From positions 1 to 32,616 of the forward strand of contig NBLM01000010.1 of NCBI GenBank assembly GCA_002084585.1: a stretch of 32,616 bases of DNA, given 5' to 3'. This document shows positions 8,035 to 16,472 of the stretch, one piece after another. A program made the translations under genes and the position numbers. A model generated the notes under the pieces. It had not been told where the DNA came from and made no database searches. It worked only from the letters and a program-made list of their open reading frames with translations. The number at the start of each line of letters is the position of its first letter. Positions within the stretch are counted from its first letter, which is position 1. Source of the stretch: Planctomycetales bacterium 4572_13 (GTDB lineage Bacteria; Planctomycetota; Phycisphaerae; Sedimentisphaerales; Anaerohalosphaeraceae).

Positions 8035-8355
8035 TTATGGCCGTTTCAGTGTACCGGCGAGGCCTTTCATTCGCCAGTGCAGCGATGTTTCCGGCTCCGT
8101 TCGTTTAACATCCATTGGCAGCTCTTTTCCTGTAACCAGTTCGTATCCTTTTTCGCGCATACACTGGGTCATAAACTCGAACTCATAATTGCCTGTGTTT
8201 TTGAAATCGGTCCGTTTTTGCAACTCCCGAAAACAATCCTCGCGATCCTTTAGGCACTGTTTATGGGAGACGCCCTCTTGATACCAATACTGTGTACAAC
8301 CGGACATGAATATCCCGCAGGCCGCCAATACTAAGATAATGCGTCGATTCGCCAT
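8035..8355 (-). CDS. Small cysteine-containing lipoprotein, function unknown
   Basis: 106 residues with a signal peptide and lipobox (IFMSGC, lipidated C20). The mature part is short and carries three further cysteines (about C34, C41 and C65) within helices: HKQCLKDREDCFREL and FMTQCMREKGYELV. This pattern resembles small envelope lipoproteins that form disulfides or pack as helical hairpins. A MREKGYELV phrase after a cysteine is common in small proteobacterial and planctomycete lipoproteins of unknown function. It is the first gene of the minus-strand cluster, about 40 bases from a good promoter, and is followed by another lipoprotein after a 32-base gap. Confidence 0.7.
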   Translation of the reverse strand: MANRRIILVLAACGIFMSGCTQYWYQEGVSHKQCLKDREDCFRELQKRTDFKNTGNYEFEFMTQCMREKGYELVTGKELPMDVKRTEPETSLHWRMKGLAGTLKRP

Positions 8356-8403
8356 TGTTATTCTCTCGTTGAATATTGTTTTTCAATACCACTACGGGGC
8401 TTC

Positions 8404-8432
8404 ATTCTATACATATACGAGGTGTGCTTCAA
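8404..8432 (-). promoter_or_regulatory. Promoter of the envelope/STAS-PP2C cluster
   Basis: On the minus strand, TTGAAG (8432-8427), a 17-base spacer and TAGAAT (8409-8404) form a good sigma-70-type promoter. Predicted transcription would start near 8397, about 40 bases before the first ATG at 8355. Confidence 0.55.
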
Positions 8433-8674
8433 GAGATTTCGCGCCTTTATTGTTTCGCCAAGGGTGAACCAATAAAAGACTACCCAAGTCTAATATTGAA
8501 TCCTTATCGGACATTTAGAAATGGCCAAGGTGGCGTCGGACATTTTCCAAACGCTCCCTATCGAAGCATTGGCTTTTCCAGGCGGCCTTGGCCGGAAGCA
8601 AAAAAACACCCCTGCTCGAAAAAATAAGGATATTATCGGTCAAATCTCATCCAAAAGGAAAACTCGGCGATATT

Positions 8675-8703
8675 TTGACCCGGGCGGTGTTATTTTTTAC
8701 ATT
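8675..8703 (+). promoter_or_regulatory. Candidate promoter for the pilus operon (distal)
   Basis: TTGACC at 8675-8680, a 17-base spacer and TACATT at 8698-8703. The -35 box is close to consensus and the -10 weaker. Transcription would begin near 8710, about 160 bases before pilM. Confidence 0.4.
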
Positions 8704-8743
8704 TTATGTGGACTGTCGCGAGCATTAATGCGGCCGCTTGAGT

Positions 8744-8771
8744 TTGCATGGTTAATCCGGCGGGTTATATA
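8744..8771 (+). promoter_or_regulatory. Candidate promoter for the pilus operon (proximal)
   Basis: TTGCAT at 8744-8749, a 16-base spacer and TATATA at 8766-8771, about 100 bases before the pilM start. It is an alternative or additional start to the distal candidate. Confidence 0.35.
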
Positions 8772-8870
8772 GACGACAGAGCAAGAGGCACTCTTGATGG
8801 GCCGCTTATGGATTTTGGCCTGACGGGAAAAGATTTGAGCAGCACAACTGGTAAAACAAGGAACCAATAG

Positions 8871-9845
8871 ATGTTCGGGACAAGCGGTAAAAAAAACTGT
8901 CCGATCGGAGTTGATCTGGGCAGCGGATATTTGAGGATCGTCCAATTGGGCCGGAACGGACAGGGGCTGTTTCTGCAATCAGCCGCACTGTGTGCCAACC
9001 CCGAAGGCACTGAATTTCGCAGTGCCGCCTGGCAACACTGGGCCGCTGAAACCACTCGGAATCTTGTTCGGGAAAATGATTTCAGAGGAAAATCCGTTGT
9101 TACCGCCATTCCCTCGGATGATCTGTTCATTGATCCGGTCAAAGTTCCGCGCTCAGCACTGAAACAGATCAACGAAGTACTTCCTCAAAAACTCCAAAAG
9201 CGGTTGCCTTTTCCCATCGAGAACGCTCTGTTCCAGCATGTTGTGATTGACTCCGGCGAACAAAACCAGTCGGACATCGCCGATGTATTGGCTATTTCGG
9301 CCAATCGCGAAGATGTCAATCGACATCTCGCTATTTTTGAAAAAGCGGGTCTTGAAGTCGCGGGAATCAGTATTTGGCCAACGGCTATGATCAGCAGTTT
9401 TATGAGTTTTTTCTGCCGACGAAAGAATGAAGCGAATACGGTCGCGATCCTGATTAATGTCGGCACCAACCATACCAATATTGTCATCGCCCGCGGAGCC
9501 AATCTATTGTTCGCCCGCGTGGTGTCTATCGGCTACGCGCAACTCGAGGCCGGACAGATGGTTCAGCGGCTGTTCTCCGAGATTGACGCTTGTCTGCAAT
9601 ACTTCGGAGACAGCACGGCGGCGGCTCCAATCGGTCGGATTGTGTTTTTGGCCGGCGCCGGCGCCAGCCGAACACTCTGCGATAAGCTGGCCGGATTGGC
9701 CCAAAAAATGCAAGTGGCCGCACAAATTGGCGATGTTTTAAGTGCCATTGAAATCAATCATAGCCCGAACTGTCTGATTGACCGCCGCAACTGTAAGGTT
9801 GATTGGGCCACGGCATTCGGGTTGAGCTTGGACGGATTTAATTAA
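8871..9845 (+). CDS. pilM: Type IV pilus assembly protein PilM (actin-like ATPase)
   Basis: 324 residues. The actin/FtsA-like fold is shown by the first phosphate motif IGVDLGSGYLRIVQ (about 12-25), a second phosphate motif INVGTNHTNIVIARG (about 194-208) and the adenosine motif LAGAGASRTL (about 259-268). PilM sits on the cytoplasmic side of the inner membrane and binds the N-terminal tail of PilN, linking the PilNOP alignment complex to the motor. The next gene encodes a PilN with the expected tail, which supports the call. It is slightly shorter than the roughly 350 residues of proteobacterial PilM. The ATG is preceded by AAGGAA at about 6 bases. It is the first gene of a nine-gene operon with short gaps. 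Confidence 0.88.
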   Translation: MFGTSGKKNCPIGVDLGSGYLRIVQLGRNGQGLFLQSAALCANPEGTEFRSAAWQHWAAETTRNLVRENDFRGKSVVTAIPSDDLFIDPVKVPRSALKQINEVLPQKLQKRLPFPIENALFQHVVIDSGEQNQSDIADVLAISANREDVNRHLAIFEKAGLEVAGISIWPTAMISSFMSFFCRRKNEANTVAILINVGTNHTNIVIARGANLLFARVVSIGYAQLEAGQMVQRLFSEIDACLQYFGDSTAAAPIGRIVFLAGAGASRTLCDKLAGLAQKMQVAAQIGDVLSAIEINHSPNCLIDRRNCKVDWATAFGLSLDGFN

Positions 9846-9861
9846 AATGAGGTGAATCACT

Positions 9862-10557
9862 ATGGCTATGATCAATTTTGTTCCAGACGATTATGTACAA
9901 CAACGACGAGCCAGTCGTGCTAATGTACTCTATTTAATGCTGCTATTGGCCATGCTTGGCGCTATCGGCATGACCTTTGGCTTCATCAAGATTCGGCAGC
10001 GGGCCGTCGCGACGGAGTTAGCACAGCTCAATCATCGGATGACCGAAGCGCAGCAGCAAATCACTCAGTTAGAAGAACTCAAAACAAAAAGCAAGGCCAT
10101 GATGAAAACCATGGTGATGACCGCCGAACTGCTCGAGCCGGTCCCCCGCAGTATCATTCTGGCGTCCTTGACAAACAACCTGCCTTCCGGCGTTTCACTG
10201 CTGGATTTTGGGTTGAAAGAAAAAGAAATTCAGGTGTACAAACCCGCTTCTAACACGACGGGCAGTCGGTACAGTAAATCGAATACGAAGGCCGCCGCAA
10301 GCGCACCTGAGAAAATAATTGCGACCCATCTTCAGATCAAAGGCCTTGCCCCCAGTGATATTCAGGTCGCCGGTTTTATCGCTAATTTGAGTAACGCGAT
10401 CCTGTTTGACGAGGTTTCGTTGGTCGAGTCCAAAGAAGTTGAAATTGAGAAGATCAAATATCGCGAGTTTTATCTGAAAGCGAACATTCGACCCGAACTG
10501 ATGCTGACCAAAGAGAATATTGACATGATCCGCGAAAAGCGGGAACAGACCACATAG
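9862..10557 (+). CDS. pilN: Type IV pilus alignment protein PilN
   Basis: 231 residues and a bitopic inner-membrane protein. A short cytoplasmic N-terminus carries INFVPDDY (residues 4-11), matching the INLLP-type motif that PilN inserts into PilM. A TM helix (about 23-43) is followed by a periplasmic coiled coil (about 46-90, LNHRMTEAQQQITQLEELK) and a ferredoxin-like domain to the C-terminus. PilN pairs with PilO to align the inner and outer membrane parts of the pilus machine. The region near residues 115-150 holds a basic, low-complexity insertion (SNTTGSRYSKSNTKAAASAP). The start has GAGGTG at 7 bases. The gene lies 16 bases after pilM. Confidence 0.87.
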   Translation: MAMINFVPDDYVQQRRASRANVLYLMLLLAMLGAIGMTFGFIKIRQRAVATELAQLNHRMTEAQQQITQLEELKTKSKAMMKTMVMTAELLEPVPRSIILASLTNNLPSGVSLLDFGLKEKEIQVYKPASNTTGSRYSKSNTKAAASAPEKIIATHLQIKGLAPSDIQVAGFIANLSNAILFDEVSLVESKEVEIEKIKYREFYLKANIRPELMLTKENIDMIREKREQTT

Positions 10558-10590
10558 GAATCAGACAAACGATACCGAAAGGATCTTAAA

Positions 10591-11121
10591 ATGAACAGTA
10601 GTCTTCGATACCTCATCTTTTTTATATTGATCGTGGGAATGGCGTATGTGTCATGGGCCTATATGATTAAGCCGGCGAATGAGCATCTGACACAGGAACG
10701 GTCCAAAATGGAAGTGATGCGCGCCAAGCTGGGTGAATTGGAACGCGCGACCGCTGCCGCTAAGGATCTGGCCGGCCAGCTCAAAAAAATCGAAGAAGCG
10801 ATTGAGGCATTTGAAAGCAAGCTGCCTCCCAGCAGCGAAATCCATACCGTTCTTGAAGATGTTACCCTGATCGCCCAACGACACGGTCTAACGCCCAAGA
10901 GCATACGAACCCATAATAACAAGGACAATCGCGGCTATATCGAGCAACCCCTCGCGATGGAGCTGACCGGTAATTTCAACTCGTATTACGCCTTTCTGCT
11001 TGAACTGGAGCAACTGGACCGCATCACGAAGATTCGGGAGTTGGAATTAAAAAAGGCCAGACAGGAAGGTCAGACAGAAGCGACTTTTGTCATGAGTATT
11101 TTCTTCCAGAACGCCGCTTAA
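10591..11121 (+). CDS. pilO: Type IV pilus alignment protein PilO
   Basis: 176 residues. An N-terminal TM helix (about 6-26) is followed by a coiled coil (about 32-75, ERSKMEVMRAKLGELERATA) and a C-terminal ferredoxin-like domain (LTGNFNSYYAFLLELEQLDR is a characteristic PilO/GspM-type helix). It has the same architecture as the preceding PilN, as expected for its heterodimer partner in the inner-membrane alignment complex. AAAGGATC lies 8 bases before the ATG. The operon position between pilN and a PilP-like gene matches the canonical order. Confidence 0.87.
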   Translation: MNSSLRYLIFFILIVGMAYVSWAYMIKPANEHLTQERSKMEVMRAKLGELERATAAAKDLAGQLKKIEEAIEAFESKLPPSSEIHTVLEDVTLIAQRHGLTPKSIRTHNNKDNRGYIEQPLAMELTGNFNSYYAFLLELEQLDRITKIRELELKKARQEGQTEATFVMSIFFQNAA

Positions 11122-11152
11122 ACTCAATACTAAAAATTTATGGAGAATGGCT

Positions 11153-11791
11153 ATGTTATCGTATCTGAAAGATGGAAACTCAGTACCTGCGTCATCTGAT
11201 ATGCCGGGCAGCGATCAGTCGGCAAGCAGTACAGAAGATTATCTAACCGTCTCAGGTCAGAGCCAAAAAGTTCGCCGGAGTACTATGATATTGGTGGTTC
11301 TGTTCGCTGTCGGGGCGATTGGGATATGGCTCATGGTCAAAAAAACAACCCCCACTACGGCCAATGCCGAACCCAGTCAGGATCAGGTCCAGCTTGAAAC
11401 AGCGCTGGCCCAGTTAGACAGTATGCAGAGTGAAATGGATGCTCAGATAAACTCTGTTGCCGGGCGTTTTTCTCGCTTTAACAATGTTGATCAAGTCGCT
11501 GTCGATGAGCTGAAAAAGAATCCGTTTATCAGAAAAGGACTGGATTATGCCCCCTCGAGTGGCGCCGGAACGCAACAACACGAACAAGCCCGACAGGAAG
11601 CACAGATCATCGGAATGGGTGTGGAGCTATGGAGCATTACGGCAACGCCCAAGGGGATGTGCTGTATGATCGATGATACCGTGCTGTACGAAGGGGACAC
11701 CTATAGAAGCATGACTGTAAAATCCATTGTGGGAGAAATCGTTACGCTGGAATACAAGGGCATTGATATTGAACTGAAGATGAACGAATGA
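11153..11791 (+). CDS. PilP/GspC-like inner-membrane alignment protein
   Basis: 212 residues from the ATG at 11153. An ATG two codons upstream leaves no room for the GGAG at 11142-11145, so the second is chosen. A cytoplasmic Ser-rich tail precedes a TM helix (about 44-62), a helical periplasmic linker (VQLETALAQLDSMQSEMDAQ) and a small C-terminal beta domain (about 148-212, VELWSITATPKGMCCMIDD..., then VKSIVGEIVTLEYKGIDIEL). That domain resembles the HR (homology region) of PilP and GspC, which contacts the secretin. Classic PilP is a lipoprotein, whereas this one is anchored by a TM helix like GspC. No secretin gene is in the window. Its stop overlaps the pilB start (ATGA). The name is inferred from position and layout. 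Confidence 0.65.
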   Translation: MLSYLKDGNSVPASSDMPGSDQSASSTEDYLTVSGQSQKVRRSTMILVVLFAVGAIGIWLMVKKTTPTTANAEPSQDQVQLETALAQLDSMQSEMDAQINSVAGRFSRFNNVDQVAVDELKKNPFIRKGLDYAPSSGAGTQQHEQARQEAQIIGMGVELWSITATPKGMCCMIDDTVLYEGDTYRSMTVKSIVGEIVTLEYKGIDIELKMNE

Positions 11792-13686
11792 AGCGACTAT
11801 TCGGAAAAAAGACGGAACAACCACAGGCGGATTATTCTGCCGTGCTGGATCTGGACGCCGGGCAAACGGATCTTACGCCGGGCCTGCAGAACCTGTACAG
11901 TCCCCAAACCACGACCCAGACTCGCATTCGCGATGTCGCGGATATTCTCCTGGAAGATGAACTGCTTTCGGCTGATCAACTGGACGCTATTCGCCATCAA
12001 CAGCAGGAAAACGGCGCGGACCTTGAAACTCTGCTGACCGAACAGGGGGTTGACACGGAACTGCTCCTCCGGGCCAAGGCCAAATTATATGGTTATGAAT
12101 TCAGAACGATCGTTCCCGAACAAATCGACCATAAAGCGTTCTCGCTAATGGATATTAAAACCATCCGTGAGAATCAGGTGATGCCGATCAAGATCGCCGA
12201 GAACGGTGTTTTGTTGGTAGCCACGACACAACCGTCCAATGTTTTCGCCATTGACGATGTGAAGCGGCAGACCGGCATGACGGTGGATGTGGTGGTTTGC
12301 GTTGCTAACGATATCGAGGCGGCCTGCGAAGAATTGGACGACGGCAAGTTCGACTATAATGTTGATGATCTCATGATCGAGCTGGACGATATTGAACTGG
12401 TGCAGGATGACGAGGAAGATGTTGAAGACCTCGAAAAGAGTGCCGGCGAGTCGCCTGTCATTAAATTTGTCAACTTTCTGCTGAGTAATGCCCTGCATGA
12501 AGGCGCCAGTGATATTCACATCGAACCCAAAGAAAAGTTTACCAAGATCCGCTATCGTATCGACGGTATTTTATTTGATACCAAGCAGGCGCCTTCCAAG
12601 ATGCACGCGGCGATTGTTTCCCGTATCAAAATTATGTCAAATCTGGATATTTCCGAACGGCGTATCCCTCAGGATGGCAAGATCGCCGTCATCATGGGCG
12701 GCCGCGGCGTGGACCTGCGTATATCGGTTTTGCCCACCAGTCACGGCGAAAAAGTCGTGATTCGACTGCTGGACAGCAAGAGCATTATGATCGGACTGGA
12801 CGATTCCGGTATGCAGCCGCGAATCCTCGCCGCGTTTCAGGAACAGATCGCCCAGCCCAACGGGATTCTGCTGGTTACAGGCCCCACTGGTTCCGGTAAG
12901 AGTACGACACTCTATTCGGCACTGGCCCAGATGGACAGCGACACTTTGAATGTCTCAACGGTGGAAGACCCTGTTGAGTATAATCTTGAATTCTGTAACC
13001 AGGTTCAGGTCAATGAAAAGGCCGGGCTGACATTTGCCGGCTCACTGCGGTCGCTGCTCAGACAGGATCCTGATATTATTATGATCGGCGAAATCCGCGA
13101 CCAGGAAACTTCGCGCATCGCCGTGCAGGCCGCTCTGACCGGGCATTTGGTTTTGTCCACACTGCACACGAACGATGCTCCCGGCAGTGTATCTCGACTG
13201 GTGAACATCGGCATTGAACCGTATCTGATCGCCGCATCACTGAACGGCATTCTCGCTCAGCGGCTGGTTCGCCGGATTTGTACAAATTGTAAGGAACCGT
13301 TTACGGCGCCGGATAACCTTCGTAAATATCTGGACGGTGCACAGATCGAACAACATGAACTGATGCACGGGGCGGGCTGCGATCAGTGTCGCGACAGCGG
13401 ATATTCCGGTCGTTTAGGCATTTATGAACTGCTGGTCATCGATGAAGAGTTCCGTCAGATCATTAACACGGATTCATCGGTCAACAGTATACGCGCCGCC
13501 TTCCGCAGGAGCGGCTGGCCCAATCTGTTCGAGGACGGACTGCTGAAAGTCAAAGACGGACTTACAACGATTGAGGAAATCCTGCGTGTGGCCGAGGTGG
13601 GCGACGCGGTCGATGCGCAAACAACAGAACCCACCCATAATTCGGAAAATGAGGCGTCTGCCGAAGATCAACAAGGCGATTGCTGA
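11788..13686 (+). CDS. pilB: Pilus extension ATPase PilB/GspE
   Basis: 632 residues, longer than typical PilB (about 560-570). A charged, poorly conserved N-terminus (1-45) precedes a GspE-N/MshEN domain (about 48-165) and an acidic linker (about 205-225, DDEEDVEDLEKS). The secretion ATPase core shows Walker A GPTGSGKST (365-373, K371), an Asp box around EDPVEY, Walker B IIMIGEIRD (E435) and a His box GHLVLSTLHT. A zinc-type cysteine set follows (ICTNC... and CDQC). It powers pilin polymerisation from the cytoplasm. The start overlaps the PilP-like stop by 4 bases and no strong ribosome site precedes it, which suggests translational coupling. The last 25 residues are hydrophilic. Confidence 0.93.
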   Translation: MKRLFGKKTEQPQADYSAVLDLDAGQTDLTPGLQNLYSPQTTTQTRIRDVADILLEDELLSADQLDAIRHQQQENGADLETLLTEQGVDTELLLRAKAKLYGYEFRTIVPEQIDHKAFSLMDIKTIRENQVMPIKIAENGVLLVATTQPSNVFAIDDVKRQTGMTVDVVVCVANDIEAACEELDDGKFDYNVDDLMIELDDIELVQDDEEDVEDLEKSAGESPVIKFVNFLLSNALHEGASDIHIEPKEKFTKIRYRIDGILFDTKQAPSKMHAAIVSRIKIMSNLDISERRIPQDGKIAVIMGGRGVDLRISVLPTSHGEKVVIRLLDSKSIMIGLDDSGMQPRILAAFQEQIAQPNGILLVTGPTGSGKSTTLYSALAQMDSDTLNVSTVEDPVEYNLEFCNQVQVNEKAGLTFAGSLRSLLRQDPDIIMIGEIRDQETSRIAVQAALTGHLVLSTLHTNDAPGSVSRLVNIGIEPYLIAASLNGILAQRLVRRICTNCKEPFTAPDNLRKYLDGAQIEQHELMHGAGCDQCRDSGYSGRLGIYELLVIDEEFRQIINTDSSVNSIRAAFRRSGWPNLFEDGLLKVKDGLTTIEEILRVAEVGDAVDAQTTEPTHNSENEASAEDQQGDC

Positions 13687-13714
13687 ACAGGAAAATCAGA
13701 TACAGGAGTCAATA

Positions 13715-14803
13715 ATGATTGATATAAAACAAATGCTGGCGATGGCCATTGAAGCAGGGGCGTCGGATGTTCACATTAACATCGAAATGCCTCCCATTAT
13801 GCGTATTAACACCGAGCTGATGATGATGGATCTGCCCGAAGTATCCAACGATGATGCGGGCAAGATGATTCTTGAGTTGATCGGCGAAGACAAGTTCAAA
13901 AAGTTCCTCGAAAAACGGGACTGGGACTTTTCAACGATGATCGATGACGGAAGCCGATTTCGGGTCAATGCCCATTTCCAAAAAGAATCGTTCGCGCTTT
14001 CGTTTCGTGCGATTTCAAACCATATCCCTGACATTGAAGAGCTGCACCTGCCCGAAGTGGTTACAGAGTTGACAGATCTGCCTCGCGGACTGGTCGTGGT
14101 AACCGGACACACCGGTTCCGGTAAAAGTACCACACTGGCGTCGATGGTCGATGTCATCAATCAGAAAAATCGCAAGCGCATCATCACGCTGGAAGACCCT
14201 GTTGAGTACCTCATGGAAAACAAGTCCTGTATGATCGAGCAGCGGGAAATGGGATCGGACTGTACCTCATTTTCTTCCGGCCTTCGCCATGCATTGCGTC
14301 AGGATCCCGATATCATTCTTGTGGGTGAAATGCGCGACTTGGAAACCACCAGCTCGACAATTACCGCCGCCGAAACCGGTCACCTGGTTTTCTCGACACT
14401 GCATACGGTCAATGCCTCGCAGACCGTTGAACGAATTATCGATATTTATCCCGCCAGCCAGCAAAACCAGATTCGTGCGATGCTGTCCAATACGCTGCAA
14501 GCGGTGATTTCGCAAACGCTGTTCCGTCGTGTGGATCAGCCCGGTATGGTTCCCTGTTGTGAAATTTTACTGTGTACCTCAGCGGTTCGCAACTGCATCC
14601 GCGAAAACCGGATTTTTGAAATTCCCAATATCATCGAGACTTCACGGCGGTTGGGGATGCAGACGATGGATCATAGTATCCAGCAAAACTATATGAAGGG
14701 TTTTCTGGATCGCGAAGAGGCGATTATTCGTGCCAGCAACCCCGGCAAAATGGAAAAACTTCTGCCCGCGACCCCACAGCCCCAAGTAGCTGAACAGGCA
14801 TAA
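13715..14803 (+). CDS. pilT: Pilus retraction ATPase PilT
   Basis: 362 residues from the ATG at 13715, chosen because AGGAG (13704-13708) is 6 bases upstream. The open frame extends back into pilB, but that stretch is not PilT-like. Motifs: Walker A GHTGSGKSTT (131-140, K137), EDPVEY, Walker B IILVGEMRD (E205) and the His box GHLVFSTLHT. The C-terminal AVRNCIRENR corresponds to the AIRNLIRE motif that separates PilT from PilB. There is no N-terminal MshEN domain, as expected. PilT hexamers depolymerise the pilus for twitching. The gene is 28 bases after pilB. A PilU-like paralogue is possible, but the AIRNLIRE-like motif favours PilT. Confidence 0.92.
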   Translation: MIDIKQMLAMAIEAGASDVHINIEMPPIMRINTELMMMDLPEVSNDDAGKMILELIGEDKFKKFLEKRDWDFSTMIDDGSRFRVNAHFQKESFALSFRAISNHIPDIEELHLPEVVTELTDLPRGLVVVTGHTGSGKSTTLASMVDVINQKNRKRIITLEDPVEYLMENKSCMIEQREMGSDCTSFSSGLRHALRQDPDIILVGEMRDLETTSSTITAAETGHLVFSTLHTVNASQTVERIIDIYPASQQNQIRAMLSNTLQAVISQTLFRRVDQPGMVPCCEILLCTSAVRNCIRENRIFEIPNIIETSRRLGMQTMDHSIQQNYMKGFLDREEAIIRASNPGKMEKLLPATPQPQVAEQA

Positions 14804-14820
14804 AACAACGGAGCAACTCG

Positions 14821-15990
14821 ATGTCACTATTAGAAAAATTTAAATCACAGAATACCCCCCCTAAAGCCGAACAGCGGAGCCATCATGCTGCGGCTGCCAT
14901 TTCCTCGACAACCACCAGCACAACCGCAAAGGGTGGATTTCGGGTTGAGTTTGGACCCAGTCGAAAAGATATTCTGAATTTCACCAACCAACTGGCCGTG
15001 ATGATCCGCGCCGGTATCAGTTTACAGGACTCGCTGGAATCGGTTGGCAGCCAGATCGAGAAAGAAAAATTTCGCTTCGTCGTATTGGACCTGAAAGCCC
15101 GCATCGAAGCGGGGCAGAGTTTTTCTCAGGCACTGGCCGAGCATCCGGAAGTATTTAACAACCTCTATATTAATATGATTGCGGCGGCGGAAATCTCCGG
15201 TTCCATGAGTTCAATGCTCAGGCAGTTGACCGACTATCTGGACCAAGAGGCGGAAACACGCAGCCAGGTCATCAGCGCGATGGTGTATCCCGGCATTATT
15301 GCCACCATGGCAGTTACCTGTGTGACCTTTTTGATGACATTCGTGCTGCCTCGATTTTTGAAAGTCTTTGCTGGAAAGGAACACCTTCTTCCCGGTCCTA
15401 CAAAGGCCCTGATGATGTTGAGTGGAGTGATGACCAATTATTGGTTCATTGTTTTCCCCAGTATCGCCGGTACCATTGGCGCTTTCTGGTATTTTACCAG
15501 CAAGACCGATGCCGGAAAAGCATGGTGGGATTTGATGAAACTACGACTGCCTTTGCTGAAAATGCTGTGCCGCAGTTTATATATCACGCGCAGTATGCAC
15601 ACCATGGGCGTATTGACGAACGCGGGCGTGCCTATTCTCGATACCTTATCGATCACCGCGCATATTACCGGCAATCGCCTCTATGAAGATATGTGGAAAG
15701 GCGTTTATGAAGAAGTCCGGCAGGGTAAAAAGATCGCCGGAAGCTTGGCCAGCTATGGGCTGATGCCCGGCAATGTGGTTCAGATGATCCAGTCCGGCGA
15801 AGAATCCGGAACGCTGGGTGATGTTCTGAGCGATATTGCTGATTTCTATGGACGGGAACTGAAAACAGTGATTAAAACCGTAACGGGTATGATCGAGCCC
15901 ATTATGATCGTCTTGATGGGTGTGCTGGTCGGCTTTATCGCGATGAGTATTATTCTGCCCATCTTCAAGATGTCCGCTGTTGTATCGTAA
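14821..15990 (+). CDS. pilC: Pilus inner-membrane platform protein PilC/GspF
   Basis: 389 residues with two tandem GspF domains (about 48-175 and 254-382). Both carry the usual phrase on gathering at the membrane: LAVMIRAGISLQDSLE and MGVLTNAGVPILDTLS, then GSMSSMLRQLTDYLDQEAE and GTLGDVLSDIADFYGREL. Three TM helices are predicted at about 158-177, 207-225 and 358-380. PilC is the rotor-like platform that couples the PilB and PilT motors to the growing pilus. The N-terminal 45 residues are polar and rich in Ala, Ser and Thr. GGAG precedes the ATG at 8 bases. The stop (TAATG context) abuts the next gene's region. Confidence 0.92.
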   Translation: MSLLEKFKSQNTPPKAEQRSHHAAAAISSTTTSTTAKGGFRVEFGPSRKDILNFTNQLAVMIRAGISLQDSLESVGSQIEKEKFRFVVLDLKARIEAGQSFSQALAEHPEVFNNLYINMIAAAEISGSMSSMLRQLTDYLDQEAETRSQVISAMVYPGIIATMAVTCVTFLMTFVLPRFLKVFAGKEHLLPGPTKALMMLSGVMTNYWFIVFPSIAGTIGAFWYFTSKTDAGKAWWDLMKLRLPLLKMLCRSLYITRSMHTMGVLTNAGVPILDTLSITAHITGNRLYEDMWKGVYEEVRQGKKIAGSLASYGLMPGNVVQMIQSGEESGTLGDVLSDIADFYGRELKTVIKTVTGMIEPIMIVLMGVLVGFIAMSIILPIFKMSAVVS

Positions 15991-16013
15991 TGACTCTATC
16001 GGAGATCGTAGAT

Positions 16014-16457
16014 ATGAAAAATACAGCTAAAAAACATAAAACACGCGGCGGCTTTACGCTGATCGAGGCCCTGTTCGCGGCCATGCTGCTGGGCTTAGTG
16101 ATCGCTGCATTAGCGGCGGCCAGCACCTCCTTCACCATGGCCAATGGCTACGGCGTGGACCTGTCCACGGCAGAGTTTTTGATCGAAGAAATGCGAGAAC
16201 GCACGGCCAATATCGATATCGATACACTCCTCGCCAGTTATGAAGGGCAAACATTCAGCCCTCCTGTTGATGTTAGCGGGGCCGATATGGCTGACTTTGG
16301 CCAGTTCGCTCAGCAGGTTGAAATCGCTTTTGTGGAGTCCGGCAATTTCTCCAATACTGTTACCGGACCCACTGATTTCGTCCGTGTAACCGTAACCGTA
16401 ACCAAGGGCAGCCAACCCATCAGCAACACAAGCTGGATTCGGGCTCGGCTGAACTAA
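16014..16457 (+). CDS. Type IV prepilin-like protein (PilV/GspI-like minor pilin)
   Basis: 147 residues. A short basic leader (KHKTRGG) ends in the prepilin peptidase site G13|F14, followed by FTLIEALFAAMLLGLVIAAL, the N-methylated hydrophobic spine with the conserved Glu at mature position 5. The ATG at 16014 is chosen because GGAG (16001-16004) lies 9 bases upstream; an ATG at 15990 overlapping the pilC stop would give an odd acidic leader. The C-terminal part (FVRVTVTVTKGSQ...ISNTSWIRARL) resembles the beta strands of GspI/PilV minor pilins. It probably primes or caps the pilus. No prepilin peptidase is encoded in the window. Confidence 0.8.
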   Translation: MKNTAKKHKTRGGFTLIEALFAAMLLGLVIAALAAASTSFTMANGYGVDLSTAEFLIEEMRERTANIDIDTLLASYEGQTFSPPVDVSGADMADFGQFAQQVEIAFVESGNFSNTVTGPTDFVRVTVTVTKGSQPISNTSWIRARLN

Positions 16458-16472
16458 AAAGGGGACACTGCA

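Larger units (their letters stand above)
8433..8870. other. Divergent intergenic region between the envelope cluster and the pilus operon
   Basis: This stretch of about 440 bases has no convincing gene. It contains two candidate plus-strand promoters (annotated separately) and an 8-base inverted repeat, GGCCAAGG at 8523-8530 with CCTTGGCC at 8586-8593. I found no recognisable riboswitch; the c-di-GMP (GEMM) core motifs were looked for because of the pilus genes and not found. Confidence 0.5.

Noticed and set aside
8433-8870. c-di-GMP riboswitch upstream of the pilus operon
   Set aside because: Looked for because such riboswitches occur before pilus genes, but the conserved GEMM core strings are not present.
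13571-13714. Upstream extension of the pilT frame
   Set aside because: It overlaps the 3' end of pilB and translates to a basic sequence unlike PilT. The AGGAG-preceded ATG at 13715 gives a normal PilT N-terminus.
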